Assembly: GCF_020179405.1 (NCBI RefSeq) | Contig: NZ_JAICBZ010000039.1 | Location: 1 to 37,481, forward strand | DNA: 37,481 nucleotides | Source of the DNA: Xinfangfangia pollutisoli | GTDB lineage: Bacteria > Pseudomonadota > Alphaproteobacteria > Rhodobacterales > Rhodobacteraceae | Direction of reading: 5' to 3' | Shown here: piece by piece, positions 15,311 through 23,731 of the stretch | Layout of the letters: each line of letters opens with the position of its first letter | How positions within the stretch are numbered: the first letter of the stretch is position 1 | Program-made: the position numbers and the translations under genes | Notes under the pieces: generated by a model | Told to the model about the DNA's origin: nothing | Database searches by the model: none | What the model saw: the letters and a program-made list of their open reading frames with translations, nothing else

Positions 15311-16240
15311 TCAATCGCCGGGCGGCAGCTCTGCCGTGACCCACAGCCCCTGGGCAACCATGCGCTGCGCATGGCTGACCAGCAGGTCCTGGAACACCCG
15401 CATGGCGGCGGTGCGGGGCCGGTCGCGCGAGGTGGCGATGATCCAGGGCCAGGTGATTCCGGCAATCGGCGCGATCGAGATCTCGCCCCGGCCAAAGGCC
15501 TGATGGCAGGCACTGTAGGGCAGGATGCTGTGCAGCCCGCCGCGCGACACCAGATCGATGATGATCGAATTGGTCTCGACGATCACCGGCGGGTTCCGGC
15601 TGCGCCCGGTCTGGGGCAGCATTTCATCGACCACCCGGCGCAGCCCGTTGTTCGAAGGGGTCAGCACCAGATCAAGCTCGGCCAGGGAATCGGCCCCCAC
15701 CGGCTGATCCATCCGAAGCCCGGTCTCCCGCGACGACAGCCGCACCAGCGCTTCGGAACACAGGGCTTGCCGGTTCAGCCCGCGCGAGGCGCCGTGATCG
15801 GAATAAAGCGCCAGATCAACATGTCGCGTCACCAAAGCCTCGCGCACATTGACCGAGGTGCCTTCCTGGATCTCGACGCTGACCTGAGGGTGAAGGCGAT
15901 GGAACTCGGCCACCACATCGGCCATCAGCAGCCCGCGCAGGGAATAGGCCGAAGAGATGCGCAGGGTTCCCGCCGGCAATGTCTCGGCGGCGATAATGTC
16001 TTCCTTTATCAGCTCGACGCTTTGCATCAGGGCGCGGACGTGATCGGCCAGCCGCTGACCGGACGGTGTCAGCGCCACGCCCCGCGGCCGCCGCTCGACC
16101 AGCTGCGTGGACAGCTCTTCCTCCAGCAGCTGGATCTGCCGGCTGAGCGCGGGCTGCGAGACATTCGCCCGCTCGGCGGCATGGGTGATGTTCAGCGTGT
16201 TCACCACATGGATGAAATACTCGAGTTGCCTGATTTTCAT
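15311..16240 (-). CDS. LysR-family transcriptional regulator of the importer/dehydrogenase locus
   Basis: 309 residues from ATG 16240, preceded by AAGG; an upstream ATG would add 26 residues before the HTH and is less likely. The HTH begins MKIRQLEYFIHVVNTLNITH and continues AAERANVSQPALSRQIQLLE. The effector domain has GTLRISSAYSLRGLLMADVV and the mid-domain GADSLAELDLVLTPSNNGLR. The overall style resembles Nac/Cbl- and CbbR-like regulators. The gene sits between the E1-E2-SDR-VOC operon (same strand, downstream) and the ABC importer operon (divergent), so it probably controls both. Confidence 0.93.
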   Translation of the reverse strand: MKIRQLEYFIHVVNTLNITHAAERANVSQPALSRQIQLLEEELSTQLVERRPRGVALTPSGQRLADHVRALMQSVELIKEDIIAAETLPAGTLRISSAYSLRGLLMADVVAEFHRLHPQVSVEIQEGTSVNVREALVTRHVDLALYSDHGASRGLNRQALCSEALVRLSSRETGLRMDQPVGADSLAELDLVLTPSNNGLRRVVDEMLPQTGRSRNPPVIVETNSIIIDLVSRGGLHSILPYSACHQAFGRGEISIAPIAGITWPWIIATSRDRPRTAAMRVFQDLLVSHAQRMVAQGLWVTAELPPGD

Positions 16241-16555
16241 GACCTTGCGCCACCCTCCCCAGCGTGGACCATCGGCAGGCGCGCCGCAGGGGGCGGCCTT
16301 GTTCCGTGCGGCAGGCATGACATTAGCCTATGGATCGCATGTCAATTATCTATTTTACACATACCTGCGGGTTGCATAGCGTCCGGCCCCATGGGCAAGG
16401 CCGGGAACGGCGCCCTGGAAAAGCTGCGGGAAGGGGAGAGCCCGCGCATTCCTTCGTGACATCAACCGTACTCCGGCAGGTCTGGCCGGTTTCGCATATG
16501 CGTGTCCGCATGGCGATTGGCCGGCGTGTCACAGCCACTGTAACGGGAGGAAAAG
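16241..16555. promoter_or_regulatory. Divergent regulatory region between lysR and the ABC importer operon
   Basis: No gene is seen in these 315 bases. Contents: a minus-strand TTGACA (plus-strand TGTCAA at 16340-16345) as candidate -35 for lysR; ATACCTGCGGGTTGC at 16361-16375, similar to the LysR-type box at 15263-15277; and a perfect 10-bp palindrome CGCATATGCG at 16493-16502. Similar half-sites CATGACAT (16317-16324) and CATGTCAA (16338-16345) flank the AT-rich centre. A strong ribosome-binding site, GGGAGGAAAAG, precedes the substrate-binding protein start. Confidence 0.45.
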
Positions 16556-17761
16556 ATGAGAAAATTCAAAGGATGCGCCTGTGCGCTGCTGGCCTGCACT
16601 GCGCTGACCGCACCGGCCTTCGCGCAGGACAACGAGATCCATATCGCGCTGATGACCGACCTTGCCGGTGCCACTGCCGATTACGGCGGTCAGGGTGCGA
16701 TCGAGGCCGTGAAGATGGCGGTCGAAGATTTCGGCGGCGAGCTGAACGGCAAGCCGATCAAGATCGACTTCATCGACCACCAGAACAAGCCCGACATCGC
16801 CGTCACCAAGGCCCGCGAGGCCTATGACAGCGGCACCGACATGATCATCAACCTGTCGAACTCGGCCGCCGCCCTGGGCGTGATCGAAATTGCCAAGGCC
16901 AAGGACAAGGTGGTGATCGTCACCGGCGCCGGATCTGACAAGATCACCGGCGAGGCCTGCTCGACCAATGCCATCCACTTCGCCTTCAACTCGTATTCGC
17001 TGGCCAATTCGCCGGTCCAGGCGCTGGCCGCATCCGGCGATACCAGCTGGTTCCTGATCGTGTCCGACTTCGCCTATGGGCTTTCGGTCGAGGCGGCGGT
17101 GACCGATGCCATCGCAACCGCAGGCGGCACGCTGACCGGCACCGTCAAGCATCCCGCCTTCATGGCAAGCGACTTTTCGTCCTATGCCCTGCAGGCGATT
17201 TCCTCTGGCGCGCAGGTGATCGGGCTGTCGAACTCGTCCTCCGACACCACCAACTCGATCCGGGCGCTGAAGGAATTCGGCATCGGCGGCGACCAGAAGA
17301 TGGTGGCCTTCACCCTTCTTATCAATGAGATCCATGGTCTTGGGCTGGAACAGGCCTCGGGGCTGCTGTTCGCCGATGCCTTTTACTGGGACCGCACCGA
17401 GGCCAGCCGCGACTGGTCGAAACGGTTCTATGACCGGGTCGGCCGGATGCCGAACATGGTCAATGCCGGCGACTATTCCGGCACCCTGCACTATCTGCGC
17501 GCAGTCGAGGCCGCCGGCACCGACGATGCCGCCGCCGTTCTGGCCAAGATGCATGAGATGCCGGTCAATGATGTCTTTGCCGAAAACGGCCGGGTGCGCG
17601 AAGACAACATGATGGTGCATGACATGTATCTTGTGCAGGTCAAGACGCCGGAAGAGTCGAAATACGACTGGGATTACCTGAACGTGCTGGAGACCATTCC
17701 CGCCGAGAAGGCCTTCCTGCCGCTTGAACAAAGCAAGTGCCCGCTGGTCAAGAAGGGCTAG
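16556..17761 (+). CDS. ABC importer substrate-binding protein (HAAT / Peripla_BP_6 type)
   Basis: 401 residues. The signal peptide covers residues 1-22, ending APAFA before QDNEIHIAL. The mature protein opens IHIALMTDLAGATADYGG and continues with EAVKMAVEDFGGELNGKPIK, the hallmarks of type I periplasmic binding proteins of the hydrophobic-amino-acid transporter class (LivJ/LivK, UrtA, AmiC relatives). The divergent spacing and AT-rich promoter indicate that it is the first gene of a five-component transport operon. HAAT binding proteins recognise amino acids, amides, urea and also aromatic or aliphatic acids, so the class does not reveal the ligand; the linked thiamine-dependent dehydrogenase suggests a hydroxy/oxo compound or its precursor. 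Confidence 0.92.
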   Translation: MRKFKGCACALLACTALTAPAFAQDNEIHIALMTDLAGATADYGGQGAIEAVKMAVEDFGGELNGKPIKIDFIDHQNKPDIAVTKAREAYDSGTDMIINLSNSAAALGVIEIAKAKDKVVIVTGAGSDKITGEACSTNAIHFAFNSYSLANSPVQALAASGDTSWFLIVSDFAYGLSVEAAVTDAIATAGGTLTGTVKHPAFMASDFSSYALQAISSGAQVIGLSNSSSDTTNSIRALKEFGIGGDQKMVAFTLLINEIHGLGLEQASGLLFADAFYWDRTEASRDWSKRFYDRVGRMPNMVNAGDYSGTLHYLRAVEAAGTDDAAAVLAKMHEMPVNDVFAENGRVREDNMMVHDMYLVQVKTPEESKYDWDYLNVLETIPAEKAFLPLEQSKCPLVKKG

Positions 17762-17770
17762 GCGCGGCCG

Positions 17771-18538
17771 ATGACCCATATCCTTGAAACGGTTGACCTC
17801 TGCAAAGAGTTCAGCGGGTTCCGGGCGGTCGACACTGTCTCGCTGAAGGTTCGTGAGGGCGAAATCCACGCCCTCATCGGACCCAACGGCGCGGGCAAGA
17901 CCACCGTCTTCAATCTGCTTACCAAGTTCCTGCCCGCAAGCTCGGGCAGGATCCTGTTCGGCGGGCAGGACATCACCGGCATGAAACCTGCGCCGCTGGC
18001 CCGGCGCGGGCTGGTGCGCAGTTTCCAGATCTCGGCCACCTTTCCGCATCTGACGGTGCTGGAGAATGTGCGCGTCGCCCTGCAGCGCCGCCTGGCGCCG
18101 ACCTTTGCCTTCTGGCTGCCCGGTCGGGTGCTGACGCGGCTGGACGGGCGGGCGATGGACCTTCTGGAACAGGTCGACATGCAGGATTTCGCCGCCGTGA
18201 AGGCGGCGGATCTGCCCTATGGGCGCAAACGGTCGGTCGAGATCGCGACCACGCTGGCGATGGAGCCGCGGGTGATGCTGCTGGACGAGCCGACGCAGGG
18301 GATGGGTCATGAGGATGTCGAGCGAGTCACCCGGCTTATCAAGCGCGTGGCGGCGGGCCGCACCATTCTGATGGTCGAACACAATATGAAGGTGGTGGCG
18401 GGCATCTGCGACCGGATTTCGGTCCTGCAGCGCGGGGCGATCCTGGCCGAGGGCAGCTATGCCGAGGTTTCGGCCGACCCAAGGGTGCTGAGCGCCTATA
18501 TGGGCAGCGAGACCCAGCTGGAAGGGGCGCACGGATGA
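17771..18538 (+). CDS. ABC importer ATPase, LivG-like
   Basis: 255 residues. Walker A is GPNGAGKTT (about 37-45), the Q-loop lies in RSFQISATFPHLTVLENVRV, the signature is LPYGRKRSVEIA (a non-canonical LSGGQ as in many LivG proteins), Walker B is VMLLDEP and the switch His is in MVEHNMKVV. The C-terminal tail VLSAYMGSE is the LivG-type ending. It starts 9 bases after the binding-protein stop and overlaps the second ATPase by 4 bases. It would energise import as a heterodimer with the LivF-like subunit. Confidence 0.95.
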   Translation: MTHILETVDLCKEFSGFRAVDTVSLKVREGEIHALIGPNGAGKTTVFNLLTKFLPASSGRILFGGQDITGMKPAPLARRGLVRSFQISATFPHLTVLENVRVALQRRLAPTFAFWLPGRVLTRLDGRAMDLLEQVDMQDFAAVKAADLPYGRKRSVEIATTLAMEPRVMLLDEPTQGMGHEDVERVTRLIKRVAAGRTILMVEHNMKVVAGICDRISVLQRGAILAEGSYAEVSADPRVLSAYMGSETQLEGAHG

Positions 18539-19248
18539 GCGAGACCGTGCTTTCCCTGAAGGATATCAACGGCTGGTATGGCGAATCCCATGTGCTGCAT
18601 GGTGTCAGCCTGGATGTGGCGCGGGGCGAGGTGGTCAGCCTGATCGGCCGCAACGGCGCCGGGCGCACGACGATCCTGCGCGCGATCATGGGGATGCTGG
18701 ATCAGCGGACCGGCACGCTTTCGGTCATGGGCCGCGACATGAGCGCCACCCCCGCGCACCGCATGGCGGAATGCGGGCTGGGCTACTGCCCCGAAGAGCG
18801 CGGCATCTTTGCCAGCCTCAGCTGCGAAGAAAACCTGATGCTGCCGCCGCCGATCCGCGCCGGAAGCCAGATGGCGATGTCGCTCGATGAAATCTATGCG
18901 ATGTTCCCCAATCTCAAGGACCGCGCGCAAAGCCCCGGCACCCGCCTTTCCGGCGGCGAGCAGCAGATGCTGGCCATCGCCCGCATCCTGCGCACCGGCG
19001 CCGATATCCTGCTGCTGGACGAGATCTCGGAAGGTCTGGCCCCGGTCATCGTGCAGACGCTGGCGCGGGTGATCCGCGAACTGAAGGCGCGCGGCTTCAC
19101 CATCATCATGGTCGAGCAGAACTTCCGCTTCGCCGCGCCGCTGGCCGACCGCTTCTTCATCATCGAACACGGCAGCGTGGTCGAGGAAATCCATCAGGCC
19201 GATCTTGCCGCGCGGATGGACGATATCCGTACCTGGCTGGGGGTCTGA
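18535..19248 (+). CDS. ABC importer ATPase, LivF-like, with Arg in Walker A
   Basis: 237 residues. The Q-loop/ERxIFxxLS segment PEERGIFASLSCEENL, signature LSGGEQQMLAIAR, Walker B ILLLDE and IIMVEQNFRFA identify LivF. Walker A reads GRNGAGRTT (about 38-46), so the usual invariant Lys is Arg at residue 44, encoded by cgc. The switch position has Gln-Asn (VEQN), which is normal for LivF. The dimer with LivG would therefore have one canonical Lys and one Arg site. I recall similar GRNGxGR sequences in other HAAT ATPases, so this may be a subfamily trait rather than damage; that is memory, not a search. Confidence 0.94.
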   Translation: MSETVLSLKDINGWYGESHVLHGVSLDVARGEVVSLIGRNGAGRTTILRAIMGMLDQRTGTLSVMGRDMSATPAHRMAECGLGYCPEERGIFASLSCEENLMLPPPIRAGSQMAMSLDEIYAMFPNLKDRAQSPGTRLSGGEQQMLAIARILRTGADILLLDEISEGLAPVIVQTLARVIRELKARGFTIIMVEQNFRFAAPLADRFFIIEHGSVVEEIHQADLAARMDDIRTWLGV

Positions 19249-19250
19249 TC

Positions 19251-20135
19251 ATGCCGGAAATCTTTGGCGTTCCCGTTCCCGTCCTTTATGGCCAGCTGTT
19301 GCTGGGCCTGGTCAACGGCAGTTTCTACGCGCTGCTCTCGCTTGGCCTTTCGCTGATCTTCGGCCTGCTGAACATCGTGAACTTCGCCCATGGCACCATG
19401 TATATGCTGGGCGCCTTTCTGGCCTATTTCCTGCTGCAGCCGCTGGGTCTGGGCTATTGGTGGGCGGTGGTTCTGGTGCCGATCATGGCGGCAGGCCTTG
19501 GCATCGGGATCGAACGCACGATCCTGCGCCGGATCTACAAGCTCGACCATATCTACGGTCTGCTGGTCACCTTCGCGCTGACCATGATCATCGAGGGGCT
19601 GGTGCGGGTCTGGTTCGGCGTCTCGGGGCTGCGCTATGCGGTGCCGGACTCGCTGTCGGGCATGGTGGATCTGGGCTTCATGAAGCTGCCGATCTACCGC
19701 GCCTGGGTGATCGTCGCGGCACTGGGCCTTTGCCTGCTGACCTGGGCGGTGATCGAGCGCACCCGGCTGGGCGCCATCCTGCGGGCGGGCACCGAAAACC
19801 CCGCGCTGGTCAAGGCCTTCGGGGTCAATGTGCCGCTGCTGGTGACGCTGGTCTTCGGCTGGGGCGTCGCCTTGGCTGCCTTTGCCGGCGTTCTGGCGGC
19901 GCCGCTGATGCAGCTGACCCCGCAGATCGGCCATTCGATCATCATTACCGTCTTCGGTGTCGTGGTGATCGGCGGCATGGGCTCGATCCTTGGCTCGATC
20001 GTGACGGGCCTTGGTCTCGGGCTGCTCGAAGGCCTGACCAAGGTCTATTACCCCGAGGCCTCCTCGACGGTGATTTTCGTGGTGATGATCCTGGTCCTGC
20101 TGGTGCGCCCGCATGGCCTGTTCGGAAAACAGTGA
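19251..20135 (+). CDS. ABC importer permease, LivH-like
   Basis: 294 residues with about eight hydrophobic segments and the LivH family signatures NGSFYALLSLGLSLIFGLLN followed by IVNFAHG near residue 45, GxxIERTILRRIYK near 85-95 and GMGSILGSIVTGLGLGLLEG near 242-261. It begins 2 bases after the LivF stop and ends 7 bases before the next permease. It forms the transmembrane channel with the LivM-like subunit. Confidence 0.95.
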   Translation: MPEIFGVPVPVLYGQLLLGLVNGSFYALLSLGLSLIFGLLNIVNFAHGTMYMLGAFLAYFLLQPLGLGYWWAVVLVPIMAAGLGIGIERTILRRIYKLDHIYGLLVTFALTMIIEGLVRVWFGVSGLRYAVPDSLSGMVDLGFMKLPIYRAWVIVAALGLCLLTWAVIERTRLGAILRAGTENPALVKAFGVNVPLLVTLVFGWGVALAAFAGVLAAPLMQLTPQIGHSIIITVFGVVVIGGMGSILGSIVTGLGLGLLEGLTKVYYPEASSTVIFVVMILVLLVRPHGLFGKQ

Positions 20136-20142
20136 GGCAGTC

Positions 20143-21099
20143 ATGACACTTCAACGCAATCTGCTGATCGCCCTTGGCCTTGCGGCGCTGGTCGTGGCGC
20201 CTGCCTTCATCTATCCGATGCTGATCGTAAAGCTTCTGTGCTTTGCGATCTTCGCCTCGGCCTTCAATCTGATGCTGGGCTATACGGGGCTTTTGTCTTT
20301 CGGCCATGCGATGTTCTTCGGCTCGGCGGGCTATGCGCTGGGCGTGACGACCAAGTTCCTGCACTGGCCGCCGGAACTTGGCATTCTGGCCGGCATCGCG
20401 GTCGCGGCGCTGATCGGATTTGTCGCGGGTGCTGTCGCCATCCGCAGGCAGGGCATCTATTTCGCCATGATCACGCTGGCGATTTCCCAGCTGATCTACT
20501 TCGTCGCCATGCAGATGGAATGGACCGGGCGCGACGACGGCTTCCACGGCATTCCGCGCGGGCGGCTGTTCGGGCTGATCGACCTGGAAAACGACCTGGC
20601 GCTTTACGGTCTGGTCGCGGTCTGCTTCGTGCTGGCGCTGCTGGCGATCCACCGGATCGTCACCTCGCCCTTCGGCCTTGCGCTGACCGCGATCCGCGAG
20701 AACGAGCCGCGTGCCGTCTCGCTTGGCTATGATGTCGAGCGCTACAAGGTGCTGGCCCTGACGCTTTCGGCGGCACTGGCGGGGCTTGCGGGGTCGCTGA
20801 AGGCGCTGGCGCTGTCCTATGAATCGCTGAATGACCTGCACTGGGCGCTGAGCGGCGAGGTGGTGATGATGTGCATCCTGGGCGGGCTTGGCACGCTGGG
20901 CGGGCCGGTCGCGGGGGCGTTCTTCGTGATCCTTCTGCAGAACTTCCTGGCCGACAAGGTGGGCGAATGGCTGTCGGTGATCATCGGCGTGGTGTTCTTG
21001 TCCTGCATCCTGGCCTTCCGCAAGGGTCTGGTCGGCGAGATCGCCGCCTGGATGGAGCGCAGCCGCAAACCCATCCCCGGACAGGAGAGCCGCCGATGA
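20143..21099 (+). CDS. ABC importer permease, LivM-like
   Basis: 318 residues from ATG 20143, chosen because GAGG lies upstream and the frame then starts MTLQRNLLIALGLAALVV; an earlier in-frame start would run into the preceding gene. LivM hallmarks are FNLMLGYTGLLSFGHAMFFG (about 42-61), AIRRQGIYFAMITLAISQLI (about 98-117), ALTAIRENEPRAVSLGYDV (about 182-200) and GGLGTLGGPVAGAFFV (about 247-262). It overlaps the following SDR by 4 bases. Confidence 0.95.
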   Translation: MTLQRNLLIALGLAALVVAPAFIYPMLIVKLLCFAIFASAFNLMLGYTGLLSFGHAMFFGSAGYALGVTTKFLHWPPELGILAGIAVAALIGFVAGAVAIRRQGIYFAMITLAISQLIYFVAMQMEWTGRDDGFHGIPRGRLFGLIDLENDLALYGLVAVCFVLALLAIHRIVTSPFGLALTAIRENEPRAVSLGYDVERYKVLALTLSAALAGLAGSLKALALSYESLNDLHWALSGEVVMMCILGGLGTLGGPVAGAFFVILLQNFLADKVGEWLSVIIGVVFLSCILAFRKGLVGEIAAWMERSRKPIPGQESRR

Positions 21100-21833
21100 A
21101 GGGGCGTTCCGCAATCATCACCGGCGCCGCGCGCGGGCTTGGCCAGGCGATCACTCGCAAGTTTCTAGAGCAGGGCGCGCGGGTGGCCATCTGGGACCAG
21201 GACGCCAACGCCGCCCGCGACTGCGCCGAACAGCTGTCCGACATCGGCCCGACCCATGCCTGCGCGGTCGACATCACCTCGCCCGAGGCGGTCGCGGCGG
21301 CCTATGCCGATACGCGCAAGATGCTGGGCGAGATCTCGATCCTGGTCTGCAATGCCGCCGTTCCCGGCCCGAACCTGGCCGCGGCCGAGCTTTCGGTCGG
21401 CGACTGGACGCGGGTGATGGAGGTCAATGTCACCGGCACCCTGCTGTGCTGCCAGACGGTGATCCCCGATATGGTGGCGCGCGGCTATGGCCGGATCGTC
21501 ACCATCGGATCGGTGGCCGGCAAAGAGCCCGGGCCGAAGATCGCGGCCTATGCCGCCAGCAAGGCGGCGGTGATTTCGCTGACCAAGACCCTGGGGCGCG
21601 AGCTTGCGACCACCGGGGTCACCGTGAACTGTGTCGCGCCCGGCGCGATCCGCACGCGGATCTTCGATGGCTGGCCCGAAAGCTATGTGCAGGAGTTGCT
21701 GGGTAAAATCCCGATGAACCGCTTTGGCACCGCCGAAGAGCTGGCCGAAATGGTGGCCTTCGTCGCCTCGCGCAGGACCTCGTTCTCGACCGGGGCGGTG
21801 TTTGACATGTCCGGCGGGCGGGCTGACTATTGA
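21096..21833 (+). CDS. Short-chain dehydrogenase/reductase closing the importer operon
   Basis: 245 residues; ATG 21096 follows CAGGAGAG and overlaps the LivM stop as ATGA. The nucleotide-binding motif is TGAARGLG (about 9-16), Asp34 after beta-2 suggests NAD(H), and the catalytic residues are Ser139, Tyr152 and Lys156 (YAASK). The usual NNAG is CNAAVPG. It resembles 3-oxoacyl reductase/hydroxyacid dehydrogenase-like SDRs. Being translationally coupled to the transporter, it probably performs the first oxidation of the imported compound, before the second SDR and the E1-E2 complex encoded on the other strand. Confidence 0.93.
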   Translation: MKGRSAIITGAARGLGQAITRKFLEQGARVAIWDQDANAARDCAEQLSDIGPTHACAVDITSPEAVAAAYADTRKMLGEISILVCNAAVPGPNLAAAELSVGDWTRVMEVNVTGTLLCCQTVIPDMVARGYGRIVTIGSVAGKEPGPKIAAYAASKAAVISLTKTLGRELATTGVTVNCVAPGAIRTRIFDGWPESYVQELLGKIPMNRFGTAEELAEMVAFVASRRTSFSTGAVFDMSGGRADY

Positions 21834-22038
21834 AAGGAAGGCCGGGCAATCTTGCAGGCAAGAAGGGCGCAGGTCGGGTTGCCGCAGGCCCCGTGGGCGG
21901 CCCTTGCTTGTGGACCTGACCGCTCACTCGCTGGTCGCCACGACAGTCATCTTCCTGCACGCGTCCTAGGAACCCCCGCGACGCGCCGGGGCATGGGAGG
22001 ATCCGGTTCACGGCTCGGGCAATACTGCCATCGGCTGA

Positions 22039-22584
22039 TCAGGCGCTTTGATCCAGAACCTCGAGAACGAAGTCCACCCGCGCCTCGACCCTGTCCAAAG
22101 GCAGCGGCACCAGATCATATCCTGCCATTTCATAGGCCTGTTCCATGGCGTCGGCCGTGGCGATCGCCTCGTCGAAATCCTGCCCGCGCTGCGCATCCTG
22201 ACCGAAGATCTCGGGCCAGGGCGGTGCCAGGAACACCGTCGGGTGATAGCGGAAAAGTTCGGCCGCCGCGTGGACATGCGCGGGCGCCTCGCCCTCGTAA
22301 AGCTGCAGATAGCCGATCACATCGGGAATGCCGCGATCGAAGACCACCGGACCGCGGATCCGCTGCGCCTCGTGCCACGAGCGCAATTCCCAACCCAGCA
22401 TCAGCTCTGCAAAGAGCTGCCGGTCCTGCCCGTGCCAGCCTGTCCCGCCGATCCGGGTCTGATCCTGAATGATCGCGCGCCCGGCTTCGGGCATGGTCGC
22501 CACACCACGCCGCGCCAGTGCGGACAGAAGCGTCGTCTTGCCCGATCCCGGGCCGCCGGTAATGACGAAAAGTCGGTCGTTCAT
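22039..22584 (-). CDS. AAA_28-like P-loop NTPase/kinase
   Basis: 181 residues. The N-terminal P-loop is GGPGSGKTT (about 10-18), and VVFDRGIPDVIGYL near residues 85-98 gives a Walker-B-like Asp followed by Asp-Arg-Gly, as in the AAA_28 family (NadR/Ttd14-like nucleotide kinases). MPEAGRAIIQDQ near residue 36 and YHPTVFLAPPWPEIF near 119-133 are also family-like. Members are small cytoplasmic NTPases of mostly unknown substrate. The gene is 28 bases downstream of the alpha/beta hydrolase gene and probably co-transcribed with it. Confidence 0.85.
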   Translation of the reverse strand: MNDRLFVITGGPGSGKTTLLSALARRGVATMPEAGRAIIQDQTRIGGTGWHGQDRQLFAELMLGWELRSWHEAQRIRGPVVFDRGIPDVIGYLQLYEGEAPAHVHAAAELFRYHPTVFLAPPWPEIFGQDAQRGQDFDEAIATADAMEQAYEMAGYDLVPLPLDRVEARVDFVLEVLDQSA

Positions 22585-22612
22585 GGTGATCCCGCTGGAA
22601 ATTGGCCTGCAT

Positions 22613-23590
22613 TCAACACGTCGGAAAGACGATCCGGCCCGGAGCGTCCTTGGGCAAGGCGCCGGAAAGCAGCCATGCGGCGGCAAGCGGCCAGAGCGTC
22701 TGTTCGAAACGGGCGTGGAAGAAGGCGAAATGCCCGATCTCGGGCACCGCGATATCCAAGGGCGCGATCCGCAGATGGGTGCGATCCGCCCCCGAATAGT
22801 AGCCGAGCAAGCGCTGCCCCGCAGCTTCGGTGCAGAACGGGTCATCTGTCAACCCGATGGCCAGAAGCCGCGCCCGGGTGGCGCCATGGCGCGCGGCAAG
22901 CTCTGCCGGGGCCAAGGCGGATCTGACACTCGTCTCGAACCGCGGCCCCATCCGGCTCCAGTCGCGCACCACGCCGCGCGGCACATCCTCCAGCCATCCC
23001 AGCCGTGAACCGGGGAAATAGCCGAAAAGCCGGGTGACGGCGGGCATGAAAAGATGCCATTTCAGATACATCGCGCGCCGCTGGCGGGGGGCGTAATCGC
23101 GCCAATAGGCGAATTGCGCCCCAACCGTCACGATCCGGTCAAGCCGCGCCGAGGCGCGCGCCAACCCCAAAGCGAAGCCGCCGATCGAATGGCCCAGGGC
23201 GCAGAGCGGACGGTCCGGCCAGCGCCTGCCGGCATAGGCAAGCACCGCCTCGGCATCGAGAACGCCCCAATCGACCCATCCCGCCTGCAAATCCCTTACC
23301 GGAGTCGCGCGCGACTCGCCGATCCCCCGATAGTCAAAGGTCAGGACCGTCGCCCCCTGCCCCGACAACCAGGCCGCGAACCGCGCGTAATAGCGCGCCC
23401 GAACCGCCGTGGCGGCATGCAGCACGACCACAGGGCCGGTCTGCGCCTGCCAGATCCCGCCCCGGATCGGATAGCCGTCTTCGGCCACCACCTCGAAGCG
23501 TTCCTCGGGCATCGGCGCAGCGGGCCTTTCGGGGTTCGGCCGCGATGGCAGAGCGTCCGGCCTAAAGCGGTAAAGCATTGGGGTCCACAT
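22613..23590 (-). CDS. Alpha/beta-hydrolase fold protein
   Basis: 325 residues from ATG 23590; ATG 23578 or 23512 are possible shorter starts and none has a strong ribosome-binding site. The fold begins at about residue 30 (FEVVAEDGYPIRGGIW). The oxyanion strand is VVVLHAATAV, the nucleophile elbow is GHSIGG (Ser at about 134), the acid lies in GLTDDPF and the His in IGHFAFFH. TFDYRGIGES near residue 84-93 is typical of the family. All catalytic residues are present, in contrast to the pseudo-hydrolase at 2268-3827. It looks like a cytoplasmic esterase/lipase of unknown substrate. Confidence 0.88.
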   Translation of the reverse strand: MWTPMLYRFRPDALPSRPNPERPAAPMPEERFEVVAEDGYPIRGGIWQAQTGPVVVLHAATAVRARYYARFAAWLSGQGATVLTFDYRGIGESRATPVRDLQAGWVDWGVLDAEAVLAYAGRRWPDRPLCALGHSIGGFALGLARASARLDRIVTVGAQFAYWRDYAPRQRRAMYLKWHLFMPAVTRLFGYFPGSRLGWLEDVPRGVVRDWSRMGPRFETSVRSALAPAELAARHGATRARLLAIGLTDDPFCTEAAGQRLLGYYSGADRTHLRIAPLDIAVPEIGHFAFFHARFEQTLWPLAAAWLLSGALPKDAPGRIVFPTC

Positions 23591-23731
23591 TCGTCACAGG
23601 TCCGACCATACGAGAACAGCTTCCGTCGCAATGGACATCACGCCAAATGAGCTTTGCTCCGGCTCAGCTGAAGCCAATTCAATTGCGGGACCGGACGGAT
23701 TGGCGCTCTCTTCTCGCAGGAGGGCACCGAC

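Noticed and set aside
16529-18532. A long minus-strand open frame across the binding protein and LivG genes
   Set aside because: It is antisense to clear transporter genes and is His/Gln/Gly-rich with no recognisable motif; high GC content at third positions opens such frames.
21834-22038. A possible small gene in the gap after the SDR
   Set aside because: The short frames there have no ribosome-binding site and no recognisable sequence features; nothing supported was found.
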